Part shown: in pieces, positions 1 to 7,452 of the stretch
Layout of the letters: every line of letters begins with the position of its first letter
Numbering within the stretch: position 1 is the stretch's first letter
Assembly: GCA_027064565.1 (NCBI GenBank)
Contig: JAMOPK010000126.1
Span: 1-15,585, forward strand
DNA: 15,585 nt
Direction: 5' to 3'
From: Caldifarciminota bacterium
GTDB lineage: Bacteria; Hydrothermota; Hydrothermia; B15-G9
Notes under the pieces: model-generated
What the model saw: only the letters and a program-made list of their open reading frames with translations
The model's database searches: none
Told to the model about the DNA's origin: nothing
Translations under genes and position numbers: made by a program

Positions 1-1
1 T

Positions 2-655
2 GGCGTCTTCTCCATGGACGGAGACATCGCTCCTCTCGACAAAATCGTTGAAGTGGCGGAAAAATATGACGCGATGGTCATGGTGGACGATGCGCATGGC
101 GAGGGCGTGCTGGGCCGGGGTGGACGTGGCATCGTTGACCACTTCGGACTCCACGGCCGTGTTGATGTGGAGGTGGGCACCCTTTCCAAGGCCTTCGGTG
201 TCGTCGGCGGTTACGTCGCCGGGCCGGCGAAAGTCGTCGAATTCCTCAAGCAGAAGGCAAGGCCGTTCCTCTTCTCAAGTGCACCCACGCCGCCCGATGT
301 CGCAGCAGCAATCGCCGCAGTTGATATCCTGAACCGCTCCGAGGAGCGGGTGAAAAAGCTCTGGGACAACACCAACTACTTCAAGTCGGAGATGCAGAAG
401 GCTGGCTTTGACACCGGCAAAAGCGTCACGCCCATCACCCCGGTCATGCTTTACGACGAAAAGGTCGCTCAGGAATTCTCAAGGCTCCTCTTTGAAGAGG
501 CCGACATATTCGCTCAGGCCATAACCTATCCGACTGTGCCTCAGGGCAAAGCGCGCATAAGGGTCATGATTTCGGCTACTCATACGAAGGAAGACCTTGA
601 CTATGCCATCGAGAAATTCACCGAGATCGGTAAGAAACTCGGAGTTATAAGCTGA
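2..655 (+). CDS. kbl: Glycine C-acetyltransferase (2-amino-3-ketobutyrate CoA ligase), C-terminal part
   Basis: This is a PLP enzyme of the alpha-oxoamine synthase family. It would interconvert 2-amino-3-oxobutyrate plus CoA with glycine plus acetyl-CoA, the second step of threonine breakdown after threonine dehydrogenase. The frame is open from base 2, so the gene starts left of the window. About 217 residues of a usual ~395 are visible. Seen directly: the GVFSMDGDIAPL stretch, the VDDAHGEGVLG segment that holds the cofactor-contacting Asp and His, and TLSKAFG, whose Lys (codon 188-190) should form the Schiff base. VGTLSKAFGVVGGYVAG and RPFLFSSAPTPP resemble Kbl more than 8-amino-7-oxononanoate synthase (BioF), but BioF or a mixed-specificity enzyme cannot be excluded without the N-terminal half. 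The gene ends with TGA at 653-655. No terminator is evident before the next gene 72 bp on, so the two may share a transcript. Confidence 0.85.
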   Translation, partial: GVFSMDGDIAPLDKIVEVAEKYDAMVMVDDAHGEGVLGRGGRGIVDHFGLHGRVDVEVGTLSKAFGVVGGYVAGPAKVVEFLKQKARPFLFSSAPTPPDVAAAIAAVDILNRSEERVKKLWDNTNYFKSEMQKAGFDTGKSVTPITPVMLYDEKVAQEFSRLLFEEADIFAQAITYPTVPQGKARIRVMISATHTKEDLDYAIEKFTEIGKKLGVIS

Positions 656-727
656 GATTACTTCCGGGAGGGGGTGGTTGTTTGACGGACTGCCTTTAAA
701 ATATCCGCCTTAACAGAAGGTGGTAAC

Positions 728-1258
728 ATGATCCTTAATCTCGAAAAACTTAAGGCAGGCAGAAGTGAGTTCTGGCGTTCATACGCTCGCCATGAGCTGG
801 ACCTTGAGAATGTCCCTGATTTCGAGGTGATTGGCGATATCGACTCCCACGTTATTGCCGTGAAAAACAGGACGAACATCAAACTCACGATCGAACTCAA
901 TTACAGACTCAAGCTGGTCTGCTCAAGGTGCCTTGAGGAGTTCACGCGCGAATTCTCGGAGAAGACCACCTATTATCTGAAAGCTGGCAAGGAGGACATT
1001 GTCGAGGAGAAACCGCTTGCCGATGAGGATATTTTCACGATGTATTATGCCACCGAGGAGCTTGACCTCAAACCACTTATGAGGGAGATGATTATTTTGT
1101 CTGTGCCGATGAAGCCGCTCTGTAAACCCGATTGCAAGGGGCTGTGTCCGGTGTGCGGCGTCAACTGGAACTACGAGACGTGCGAACACATGGGTCAGGC
1201 CAAACCGATCGATTCAAGGTGGCAGAAACTGATAGAAATTTCCTCGAAGCTCAAATAG
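728..1258 (+). CDS. yceD: DUF177 / YceD family protein
   Basis: This 176-residue protein belongs to the DUF177 (YceD) family, which in most bacteria is encoded just upstream of rpmF (ribosomal protein L32) and is linked to 23S rRNA and 50S metabolism. Seen directly: a CSRC pair at residues 65-68, a cluster C-x3-C-x3-C-x2-C at residues 132-143 within CKPDCKGLCPVCG, and a further Cys152 followed by His154. This fits the Cys-rich C-terminal signature of the family, and metal binding is plausible. AAGGTGG at 717-723 lies 4 nt before the ATG and fixes the start. What is odd is the context: no small L32-like frame follows. The gene is closed by a hairpin terminator 12 bp after its stop, and glmS comes next. 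The family call is firm, but its exact biochemical role here is unknown. Confidence 0.85.
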   Translation: MILNLEKLKAGRSEFWRSYARHELDLENVPDFEVIGDIDSHVIAVKNRTNIKLTIELNYRLKLVCSRCLEEFTREFSEKTTYYLKAGKEDIVEEKPLADEDIFTMYYATEELDLKPLMREMIILSVPMKPLCKPDCKGLCPVCGVNWNYETCEHMGQAKPIDSRWQKLIEISSKLK

Positions 1259-1269
1259 CGATAAACCCC

Positions 1270-1300
1270 ACGGGATCCCGAATCGTATCGGGGTCCCGTT
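1270..1300 (+). terminator. Hairpin terminator after the DUF177 gene
   Basis: Arms ACGGGATCCCG (1270-1280) and CGGGGTCCCGT (1289-1299) pair over 11 bp with one G-U wobble around an 8-nt loop. The following T run is short (TTTCCC), so termination strength is uncertain. The position, 12 bp after the stop and ahead of a separate glmS promoter, supports the call. Confidence 0.6.
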
Positions 1301-1308
1301 TCCCTCCC

Positions 1309-1338
1309 TTGAATTCATAACCCACAAAACTCGATAAT
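1309..1338 (+). promoter_or_regulatory. Likely sigma-70-type promoter of glmS
   Basis: TTGAAT (1309-1314) and GATAAT (1333-1338) are separated by 18 bp. They resemble the -35 and -10 boxes, and transcription would start near 1345, about 68 nt ahead of the glmS ATG. The perfect TTGACA at 1371-1376 is a weaker candidate, because no -10 box fits between it and the ribosome binding site. Confidence 0.45.
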
Positions 1339-1349
1339 CCAGTCCTGAG

Positions 1350-1365
1350 GTCGGAGAAATCCGAC
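1350..1365 (+). other. GAAA-tetraloop hairpin in the glmS leader
   Basis: GTCGGA (1350-1355) and TCCGAC (1360-1365) form a perfect 6-bp stem closed by GAAA, a GNRA-type tetraloop. If the promoter call at 1309-1338 is right, the hairpin sits at the very 5' end of the glmS mRNA, where it could protect the transcript. No T run follows, so it is not a terminator. I do not see the glmS ribozyme. Confidence 0.45.
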
Positions 1366-1412
1366 AACACTTGACAAAAATTTCCACAACACTTTTCAAG
1401 GAGGTAGAGGGT

Positions 1413-3236
1413 ATGTGTGGAATTGTTGGCTACATAGGCGATAAAGATGTAAGTTCTGTGGTGCTGGTAGGTCTCGAAAAACTTGAATATCGCGGTTACG
1501 ATTCGGCAGGGATAGCGGCTATAAACGATGGAAAACTGTTTTTGAAGAAGCGGGTTGGGAGGTTGAGCAACCTCTATTCCCTGGTCAACGGCCAGCCCAT
1601 AAACGGACATATAGCCATAGGGCACACGAGATGGGCTACTCACGGGCAACCGACCGAGAACAATGCCCATCCCCACACCGATTGCAAAGGCCGTATCGCC
1701 GTTGCCCACAACGGCATCATCGAGAATTTTCAGGAGTTGAAGGAGGAGCTTGAAGCCAGAGGACATCATTTCATCTCGGAGACCGATTCTGAGGTGATCC
1801 CGCACCTGATCGAGGAGTATTACGACGGTGACCTCGTCGAGGCGGTCAGGAAGGCCATTTCCCGGCTCAAAGGCTCCTTTGCACTTGCCATATTCTCCAC
1901 GCTTGAGCCGGACGTGTTGATCGGGGTGCGGAAAGACAGCCCGTTGATCGTCGGTGTCGGCGACGGTGAGATGCTGCTGGCTTCGGACATTCCGGCGATC
2001 GTGTCCCATACCCACAAAGTCATCATCCTTGACAACGGTGAAATCGCCGTTCTGCGAAAAGACGGCTTCGAGATCATGGATTTTCAGGGACGTCGGCGCG
2101 AGAAAGCCGTCACGATCGTTGAGTGGGATTCGAGGGACGTGGAGCTTGAGGGCTATCCGCATTACATGCTCAAGGAGATTTATGAACAGCCGGAAGTCAT
2201 CGAAAAGAACCTCAAAATGTATCTGAGGAACAACGAGTTTTTGCTTCTCAAGGACACCAATCTGCGCCGGCTCCTCCTGACCAAACGCTCGATCCTGATT
2301 CAGGCCTGTGGCACGTCCAAACATGCCGGGATGGTCGGGAAATACCTGCTCGAACGATTTGCAAGGCTGTCAACACGTGTGGAATTTGCATCGGAGTTCC
2401 GTTACATGCAGCCGGTTGTCCAGCCCGACACGCTCATCGTCGCGATAAGCCAGTCGGGTGAGACCGCGGACACCCTTGCCGGCGTCAGGATGGCCAGGGA
2501 GATGGGTCTTGAGGTGCTTTCCATCGTCAATGTCCGGGACAGCTCGATAGCCCGTGAGTCCGACTACGTGATTTACACCAACGCCGGGCCAGAGATCGGC
2601 GTCGCCTCGACAAAAGCCTACACCGCACAGGTGTTGATCCTGACGCTTCTTGCCCTCGAATTGGGCGTTCTGAGGGGCATCATCACGCCGGAGGAGAGCA
2701 AGCATCTGATAAACGAACTCATAAAGTTGCCCGGAAAAGTCAGGCAGGTGCTTGACATGGACGCTGAGATCGAGCACCTCGCAGCGCGATACCAGTCCTA
2801 CAACGATTTCATGTTCCTTGGCAGGGGAATCAACTATCCCACAGCGCTTGAAGGGGCGCTCAAGCTCAAGGAAATCTCATACGTCCACGCCAACGGCTAT
2901 GCTGCCGGAGAGATGAAACACGGGCCAATCGCCCTGATCGACAAAAACATGCCGGTCGTGTTTGTCAATCCGAAGACGTCGGTGTTCGACAAAAGCGTCT
3001 CGAACATGAAAGAGGTTGAGGCGCGCGGCGGGAAAATCATAGCCATCGCCACCCGTGGCGACAGCATCACTCCACAGATAGCCACCGAGGTCTTTTACGT
3101 GCCGGAGATCGACGAGACACTTGTGCCGATAGTTTCCATCGTTCCCCTGCAGCTTCTGGCATATCACATTGCGGTGATGAGGGGCTGTGATGTGGACAAG
3201 CCGAGGAACCTTGCAAAGAGCGTGACGGTCGAGTAG
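1413..3236 (+). CDS. glmS: Glutamine--fructose-6-phosphate aminotransferase (isomerising)
   Basis: GlmS makes glucosamine-6-phosphate from fructose-6-phosphate and glutamine, the entry step to UDP-GlcNAc for peptidoglycan and lipopolysaccharide. The 607-residue protein has the full family layout. It starts MCGIVGYIG, so Cys2 becomes the N-terminal nucleophile of the glutaminase domain (about 1-220) after Met removal. The first SIS sugar-isomerase domain carries ACGTS at 298-302 and SQSGET at 346-351. The second SIS domain has GALKLKEISY and EMKHGPIALI, and the C-terminal end NLAKSVTVE is the usual signature. An in-frame ATG at 1371 is rejected as the start: AAGGAGG at 1398-1404 lies 8 nt before the ATG at 1413, and only that start puts Cys at position 2. 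The gene converges on ftsH, with 23 bp between the two stop codons. Confidence 0.97.
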   Translation: MCGIVGYIGDKDVSSVVLVGLEKLEYRGYDSAGIAAINDGKLFLKKRVGRLSNLYSLVNGQPINGHIAIGHTRWATHGQPTENNAHPHTDCKGRIAVAHNGIIENFQELKEELEARGHHFISETDSEVIPHLIEEYYDGDLVEAVRKAISRLKGSFALAIFSTLEPDVLIGVRKDSPLIVGVGDGEMLLASDIPAIVSHTHKVIILDNGEIAVLRKDGFEIMDFQGRRREKAVTIVEWDSRDVELEGYPHYMLKEIYEQPEVIEKNLKMYLRNNEFLLLKDTNLRRLLLTKRSILIQACGTSKHAGMVGKYLLERFARLSTRVEFASEFRYMQPVVQPDTLIVAISQSGETADTLAGVRMAREMGLEVLSIVNVRDSSIARESDYVIYTNAGPEIGVASTKAYTAQVLILTLLALELGVLRGIITPEESKHLINELIKLPGKVRQVLDMDAEIEHLAARYQSYNDFMFLGRGINYPTALEGALKLKEISYVHANGYAAGEMKHGPIALIDKNMPVVFVNPKTSVFDKSVSNMKEVEARGGKIIAIATRGDSITPQIATEVFYVPEIDETLVPIVSIVPLQLLAYHIAVMRGCDVDKPRNLAKSVTVE

Positions 3237-3280
3237 CCCGGACGGTTTAGCTGAAAGCGTCAGTCGTTTTCGGGCTTTTC
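3235..3280 (+). terminator. Possible glmS terminator overlapping the ftsH 3' end
   Basis: AGCCCG (3235-3240) pairs with CGGGCT (3271-3276), followed by TTTTC. Inside the loop, GACG (3241-3244) pairs with CGTC (3258-3261). The downstream arm lies within the last codons of ftsH on the other strand. The loop is long, so this is a moderate call. Confidence 0.4.
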
Positions 3281-5119
3281 CTCGCTGTCACCCTGCTCCT
3301 TGTCAGGTTCATTCTGGCCTCGAAGCTCGCGGATGATTCTGTCGAGGTCCTCCCCGGTCAATGTCTCCTTCTGGAGCAGCTCATTGGCGATCGCGTCCAG
3401 AAGGTCGCGGTTTTCCCTAACGATCTGGCGGGCCTTCTCGAAGGCCTCCGACACGATGCGCCTTATCTCGGAGTCGATCAACTTTGCCGTTTCCTCTGAA
3501 TACGGCCTTTTGACGCCGAGCTCCCGGCCGAGAAACACCTCTTCCTCCACTTTGCCGAGCGCCACCGGCCCCAATTTGTCGGACATCCCCCATTCGGAGA
3601 CCATTTTTCTGGCAATCTCGGTTGCACGCTCGATGTCGTTGGCGGCCCCGATCGTTTCTATACCCAGAACCTCTTTCTCAGCCGCCCTTCCGCCCAACAG
3701 AACGGACAGCTTTTTCATGATGTAGTCTTTCGTGTAGTTGTGCCTGTCGTCTATGGGCAGCTGTGTGGTTGCGCCTAACGCCATGCCGCGCGGGATTATC
3801 GTTACTTTGTGAATGGGGTCGGGATCGGGCAGCAGTTTGGCCACAAGGGCGTGTCCTGCCTCATGATACGCCGTTATCCGTTTCTCCTCATCGGAGAGTA
3901 TCAGGCTCTTGCGGGCAGCGCCCATGATGAGTTTGTCCCGTGCCTCCTCAAAGTCCTGCATCGTGACAACGTCGCGCCCGTTTCGGGCTGCGTTGAGCGC
4001 CGCTTCGTTCACAAGGTTTTCAAGGTCTGCCCCGGAGAACCCCGGTGTCCCTTTGGCGATGGCGCTCAGGTCCACATCATCGGCAAGCTTGAGCTTCTTT
4101 GCGTGCAGCCTGAGAATCTGCTCCCTTCCGCGCACGTCGGGCAGTCCGACTACCACTCGCTTGTCGAACCTCCCGGGCCTCAGGAGCGCGGGATCGAGGA
4201 TATCCGGTCGGTTGGTAGCCGCCATGACGATTATCCCCTCGGAGGTGTCGAAACCGTCCATCTCCACGAGGAGCTGGTTCAGGGTCTGTTCCCTTTCGTC
4301 GTGGCCGCCGCCTATGCCGGCGCCCCTCAGCCGTCCAACGGCATCAAGCTCATCGATGAAGATGATGGATGGGCTGTTCTCGCGGGCCTGTTTGAATAGG
4401 TCGCGGACGCGCGCCGCACCGACGCCTACGAAAAGTTCAACGAAATCCGAGCCTGAGATTGAAAGAAACGTCACCCCCGCTTCGCCGGCCACGGCACGGG
4501 CGAGTAGGGTTTTTCCTGTGCCGGGCGGCCCCACAAGCAGAACACCTTTGGGGATTCTTGCCCCGACACGGCGGAACTTTTCCGGATTTTTCAGGAATTC
4601 AACGACTTCCTTGAGCTCTTCCTTGGCTTCCTCGACATCGGCGACATCGTCAAAGGTCACGTTTGGCTTGTTCTCTTTGATTATTCTCACGCGGCTCTTG
4701 GTGAAATCCATCACACCGCTGCCACCGCCGCGCATCTGCCGCACCATAAGGAACCAGAGAAGCCCGAAAATGAGTATCCACGGGATTATCGTCACAAGGA
4801 GATCGATGAAAATGCTCCGCGGTTTCGCGACGACGTTGACCCCTTGCTGGACAAGTTTTTGCACAGCGTCGGGATCATCAAATGGCATTTTCGTTTGGAA
4901 ATAAAGTTTCCCTGCATAGGGCTTTAAAAACTTGCCCTTTATAGTTTTATCCGTGATCTCAACTTCTTTGACATTCCCAAGCTCGACCTGCTCCCAGAAC
5001 TCGGTATAGGTTATGTGCAGGGTAGGTTGGATTTGTTTATTCAGCCGATTAGACAGAAAAAAGATTATGGCAATGAAAACCAGCCAAAGGAATATGGTTT
5101 TTCGGATCGACTTCTTCAT
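3260..5119 (-). CDS. ftsH: ATP-dependent zinc metalloprotease FtsH
   Basis: FtsH is a membrane-anchored hexameric AAA+ protease that extracts and degrades membrane and short-lived cytosolic proteins. The 619-residue protein is full length. Seen directly: transmembrane helices at about 9-23 and 104-126 flanking a periplasmic FtsH_ext segment; Walker A GPPGTGKT at 197-204; a pore loop FVGVG near 230; Walker B IIFIDELDAV at 252-261; the second region of homology around 301-321 with the arginine finger in RPGRFDKR; and the zinc site HEAGH at 419-423, with Asp495 in AANDIERAT as the probable third ligand. A charged tail rich in Glu, Asp and Lys ends the protein. GGGAG sits 7 nt before the ATG. It is the last gene of the minus-strand operon, 35 bp behind hpt, in the widespread tilS-hpt-ftsH order. 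Confidence 0.97.
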   Translation of the reverse strand: MKKSIRKTIFLWLVFIAIIFFLSNRLNKQIQPTLHITYTEFWEQVELGNVKEVEITDKTIKGKFLKPYAGKLYFQTKMPFDDPDAVQKLVQQGVNVVAKPRSIFIDLLVTIIPWILIFGLLWFLMVRQMRGGGSGVMDFTKSRVRIIKENKPNVTFDDVADVEEAKEELKEVVEFLKNPEKFRRVGARIPKGVLLVGPPGTGKTLLARAVAGEAGVTFLSISGSDFVELFVGVGAARVRDLFKQARENSPSIIFIDELDAVGRLRGAGIGGGHDEREQTLNQLLVEMDGFDTSEGIIVMAATNRPDILDPALLRPGRFDKRVVVGLPDVRGREQILRLHAKKLKLADDVDLSAIAKGTPGFSGADLENLVNEAALNAARNGRDVVTMQDFEEARDKLIMGAARKSLILSDEEKRITAYHEAGHALVAKLLPDPDPIHKVTIIPRGMALGATTQLPIDDRHNYTKDYIMKKLSVLLGGRAAEKEVLGIETIGAANDIERATEIARKMVSEWGMSDKLGPVALGKVEEEVFLGRELGVKRPYSEETAKLIDSEIRRIVSEAFEKARQIVRENRDLLDAIANELLQKETLTGEDLDRIIRELRGQNEPDKEQGDSEEKPEND

Positions 5120-5154
5120 AAGTTCACTCCCAAAATGTAATGTTGTGCTCTATT

Positions 5155-5685
5155 TTAAAGCTCTTCCTGCCGTATCTCCCTTATGTAGGGAAGATTTCTG
5201 AATTTTTCGGCATAATCGAGGCCGTAGCCCACGATAAATTTGTCGGGAATATCAAATCCCACGTAATCCGCCTCGATTTTCACCTTACGCCTCTCCTTTT
5301 TGTCGAGGAGGACGCATATTTTAATGGATGCCGGTCTTTTGGCCTGAAGGTGCTCCACGATGTTTTTCAGGGTGAGACCGGTGTCGAGGATGTCCTCAAC
5401 TATGATCACGTCCCTGCCCTCGATGTCTTCGACGATGTCCTTCAATATCATGACCACCCCGGATGACTCCGTGGATTTGCCGTAGCTTGAAACCGCAAGG
5501 AAATCGACCTTTACCGGCAGGTCTATCTTCCGCATGAGATCAGCGAGGAAAACAAATGCGCCTTTCAAAATGCCGATTAGTATCGGCTCTTTGCCCTGAT
5601 AGTCCTTCGTTATCTGTGCCCCAAGTTCTGCGACCCTTCGGGCAATGGTCTTTTCATCAATCATAAATCCAGAATTCCCGCTCAT
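5155..5685 (-). CDS. hpt: Hypoxanthine phosphoribosyltransferase
   Basis: This type I phosphoribosyltransferase would salvage hypoxanthine (and probably guanine) to IMP or GMP using PRPP. The 176-residue protein shows KGAFVFLADL at 41-50, the flexible-loop SSYG at 66-69, the PRPP-binding acidic motif EDILDTG at 97-103, and the base-recognition segment FDIPDKFIVGYGLDY at 144-158. The ATG at 5685 lies inside the tilS 3' end, overlapping it by 29 nt. GGAGG is found 12 nt upstream, a little far. An in-frame ATG at 5664 would give a form 7 residues shorter. I keep the longer one because known Hpt proteins carry a similar short N-terminal extension before the ISEEEI-like helix. The tight overlap with tilS suggests translational coupling. 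Confidence 0.93.
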   Translation of the reverse strand: MSGNSGFMIDEKTIARRVAELGAQITKDYQGKEPILIGILKGAFVFLADLMRKIDLPVKVDFLAVSSYGKSTESSGVVMILKDIVEDIEGRDVIIVEDILDTGLTLKNIVEHLQAKRPASIKICVLLDKKERRKVKIEADYVGFDIPDKFIVGYGLDYAEKFRNLPYIREIRQEEL

Positions 5686-7024
5686 TGTGCTTTTTTACCT
5701 CCATTTTTAATGCGTTTTCCCCAGTTTTCCCCCGGAAAGTTTTTGCAAATCCAACCACCCATAAAATCCCATTCCTGTCAAGGATTACGGGGATCAGCTC
5801 TCTGCGCCATCGAGGAACCTTCAGGTCTATAAACAGCCTTTTCAATGAACGCCAGCCGGCCTTCAGTTTTATTCTGTCCCCGGGCCTGCGGCTCCGGAGA
5901 GTGAAAGGAGGTTCAACGCCGTCTTTCGGGAAACAGGCCACAAAGCGGCCCTGACATTCTTCGCCAACGGGGGTGTATTCCGCGGATATTTCCATGTTCA
6001 GCTCATCGATGACGAGAGTTTCTCCGGGGGTGAATTCGAGCGTCCGTTCAAAACCTTTCTCCGCTCTGAAAAATCTCAGGTCGGATTCCGAGGCCTCCAT
6101 CTTCCAACCCCCGCCGATGTGCAACCTGCCGCCGCTCACAAGCACATCTTCCATCCCGGAAAACTTTGCGTAACTCATTTCAAATCCGAGCCTTAGACAT
6201 TGGTAAATCCAGAAACGATGAGACCTATGATACTCAAGCATTTTGTGTCTGTCAAGGATGATTTCGTCGGCGGGAGAAGGCTTTTTCAGCGTTTCCACGG
6301 CCCTGCATCCTGATGCCTCCAGAAACTCAACCTGTTCCCTCAGGATGAAACCGAACTCCGAGACCCTTCTGTCAAAGCCGGGAAACCGGTTTTTTATGAC
6401 CGGGATGACCTTATGCCTCAAATAGTTGCGTGTGAACCTCGTGTCCAGATTGCTCCTGTCGATCCTGTAGGGTATCCCGTTGCTGTCCAGCCAATTGAGT
6501 ATTTCAGCCTTTGAGATCGTGATTATCGGCCTGATGAAAACCGAGCGGCGCGGCGGTATCCCGGCGGCGCCCGCAAGCCCGGTGCCCCGAAACAGGTTGA
6601 AGAGGATGGTCTCCACAGTGTCGTCCCTCGTGTGCCCGAGTGCCACCCGATCCCCGCCCCACTTTCGAAGCGTGTCCTGAAGGAACCCATAACGGAGTTC
6701 TCTCGCTGCCTCCTCGATGCCAATGCCCTCACGTCTGGCCGTTTCCGCGACATCGCCTTTTCCGTGGAAGAATTCAAGGCCCAATTCCTCGCACAGAGAG
6801 CCGACAAAACGCTGTTCATCATCGGCTTCCTCACGCAGGCCGTGATTGAAATGGGCGACTGCGAGGCTGAGCCGGAACAGGGGAGCGATTTTCATCAGCA
6901 TATGAAGCAGGAAGATGGAATCAGGGCCACCGGAGACCGCAACAAGGACCTTTTCACCTCCGCTCAGCAGGTTGAACCGGCGAATTGTGTTTATGACTTC
7001 ATTTACGAGCCTTTTTTCTTGCAC
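5657..7024 (-). CDS. tilS: tRNA(Ile)-lysidine synthase
   Basis: TilS attaches lysine to C34 of the CAU-anticodon tRNA-Ile using ATP, which switches its reading from AUG to AUA. The 455-residue protein is a long-form TilS. The N-terminal PP-loop ATPase has SGGPDS at 31-36, then HFNHGLR at 58-64, GHTRDDTVET at 130-139, and the family block DRSNLDTRFTRNYLRHKVIP at 189-208. The C-terminal part contains RRPGDRI and the SLKRLFIDLKVPRWRR segment typical of the TilS tRNA-acceptor-binding domain. The start is GTG at 7024, supported by GGGGAGG at 7035-7041, 10 nt away. Its 5' end overlaps the upstream PUA-like gene by 26 nt and its 3' end overlaps hpt, so all three are probably translated together. Confidence 0.95.
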   Translation of the reverse strand: MQEKRLVNEVINTIRRFNLLSGGEKVLVAVSGGPDSIFLLHMLMKIAPLFRLSLAVAHFNHGLREEADDEQRFVGSLCEELGLEFFHGKGDVAETARREGIGIEEAARELRYGFLQDTLRKWGGDRVALGHTRDDTVETILFNLFRGTGLAGAAGIPPRRSVFIRPIITISKAEILNWLDSNGIPYRIDRSNLDTRFTRNYLRHKVIPVIKNRFPGFDRRVSEFGFILREQVEFLEASGCRAVETLKKPSPADEIILDRHKMLEYHRSHRFWIYQCLRLGFEMSYAKFSGMEDVLVSGGRLHIGGGWKMEASESDLRFFRAEKGFERTLEFTPGETLVIDELNMEISAEYTPVGEECQGRFVACFPKDGVEPPFTLRSRRPGDRIKLKAGWRSLKRLFIDLKVPRWRRELIPVILDRNGILWVVGFAKTFRGKTGENALKMEVKKHNEREFWIYD

Positions 7025-7451
7025 CTATGATGCGCCTCCCCTTGGGGAGCTGGTTTTTGAGTTTGCCGTCCCTGTAAACCGCCGAGCCCAGAATGTCGTC
7101 GTTCCATTTGACTATCACCTGACCTTCCTGCACACCTTCCAGATCACCCACGTTGATGTCCTCCCCCCGAAGGTAGCGCTCAAGTTCGTCCTCGTTCCGT
7201 AGCCTGACGATGTTTCTGGTGGCGTATTTGCCGAAGACCTGCATTCCGGCAGTGGTGAACTTGACGCCACGTGGGAAGATCCGGGCAAGTCTGATCCCCC
7301 GCCTCGAAAAGGCCCTGATGGGAAACCCGGCCGCCTCCTTTGAGGCGACCCAGACGTCTTTCTGCTCGATTAGCATGTAATCGTCGAATACCTCCTCGGG
7401 TATCCCGAACCTGTTTTTCAGGTAGCTCAATGTCCGTTTAATCTTTTCCAT
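6999..7451 (-). CDS. Stand-alone PUA-like RNA-binding domain protein (RsmF/NOL1-type C-terminal domain)
   Basis: This 150-residue basic protein has no catalytic motif that I can see. The C-terminal half resembles the PUA-like domain found at the end of NOL1/NOP2/Sun rRNA m5C methyltransferases of the RsmF type: RNIVRLRNEDELERYLRGEDI at about 79-99 (the 'elerylrGe' helix), then EGQVIVKWNDDILGSAVYRDGKLKNQLPKGRR at about 109-140, which matches the pattern of a small beta barrel with a 'plG.a...g.lKN.lPk..R' ending. The methyltransferase domain itself is absent. The tail GARKKARK is highly basic. The gene starts 1 nt after the upstream stop (TGA-C-ATG) and overlaps tilS by 26 nt, so it is locked into this operon. 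An RNA-binding partner for TilS or for ribosome assembly is an inference. The family call rests on pattern recall and is not certain. Confidence 0.6.
   Translation of the reverse strand: MEKIKRTLSYLKNRFGIPEEVFDDYMLIEQKDVWVASKEAAGFPIRAFSRRGIRLARIFPRGVKFTTAGMQVFGKYATRNIVRLRNEDELERYLRGEDINVGDLEGVQEGQVIVKWNDDILGSAVYRDGKLKNQLPKGRRIIGARKKARK
7035..7041 (-). promoter_or_regulatory. Ribosome binding site that supports the GTG start of tilS
   Basis: GGGGAGG on the minus strand lies 10 nt before the GTG at 7024, inside the end of the upstream gene. It explains how tilS can start at a non-ATG codon within an overlapping frame. Confidence 0.6.
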
Positions 7452-7452
7452 G

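Noticed and set aside
2..655. 8-amino-7-oxononanoate synthase (BioF) reading of the first gene
   Set aside because: The visible blocks look more like Kbl, and no biotin genes are adjacent. It is not fully excluded because the N-terminal half is missing.
682..702. TTGACG with TAAAAT as a promoter for the DUF177 gene
   Set aside because: Only 9 bp separate the two boxes, too few for a sigma-70-type promoter.
1371..1376. TTGACA as -35 box of glmS
   Set aside because: No -10-like hexamer lies 16-18 bp downstream before the ribosome binding site at 1398. TTGAAT/GATAAT at 1309-1338 fits better.
1301..1412. glmS ribozyme-riboswitch in the leader
   Set aside because: The predicted leader is only about 70 nt and holds one small hairpin, too short for the known ribozyme core.
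1251..2324. Long minus-strand open frame (357 codons) opposite glmS
   Set aside because: It lies antisense to the strongly conserved glmS coding sequence and shows no protein-like motifs. It is a by-product of codon bias.
3909..4904. Plus-strand open frame of 331 codons opposite ftsH
   Set aside because: It is fully antisense to the FtsH AAA and membrane domains, Ser/Arg/Pro-rich and low in complexity, as expected for a shadow frame.
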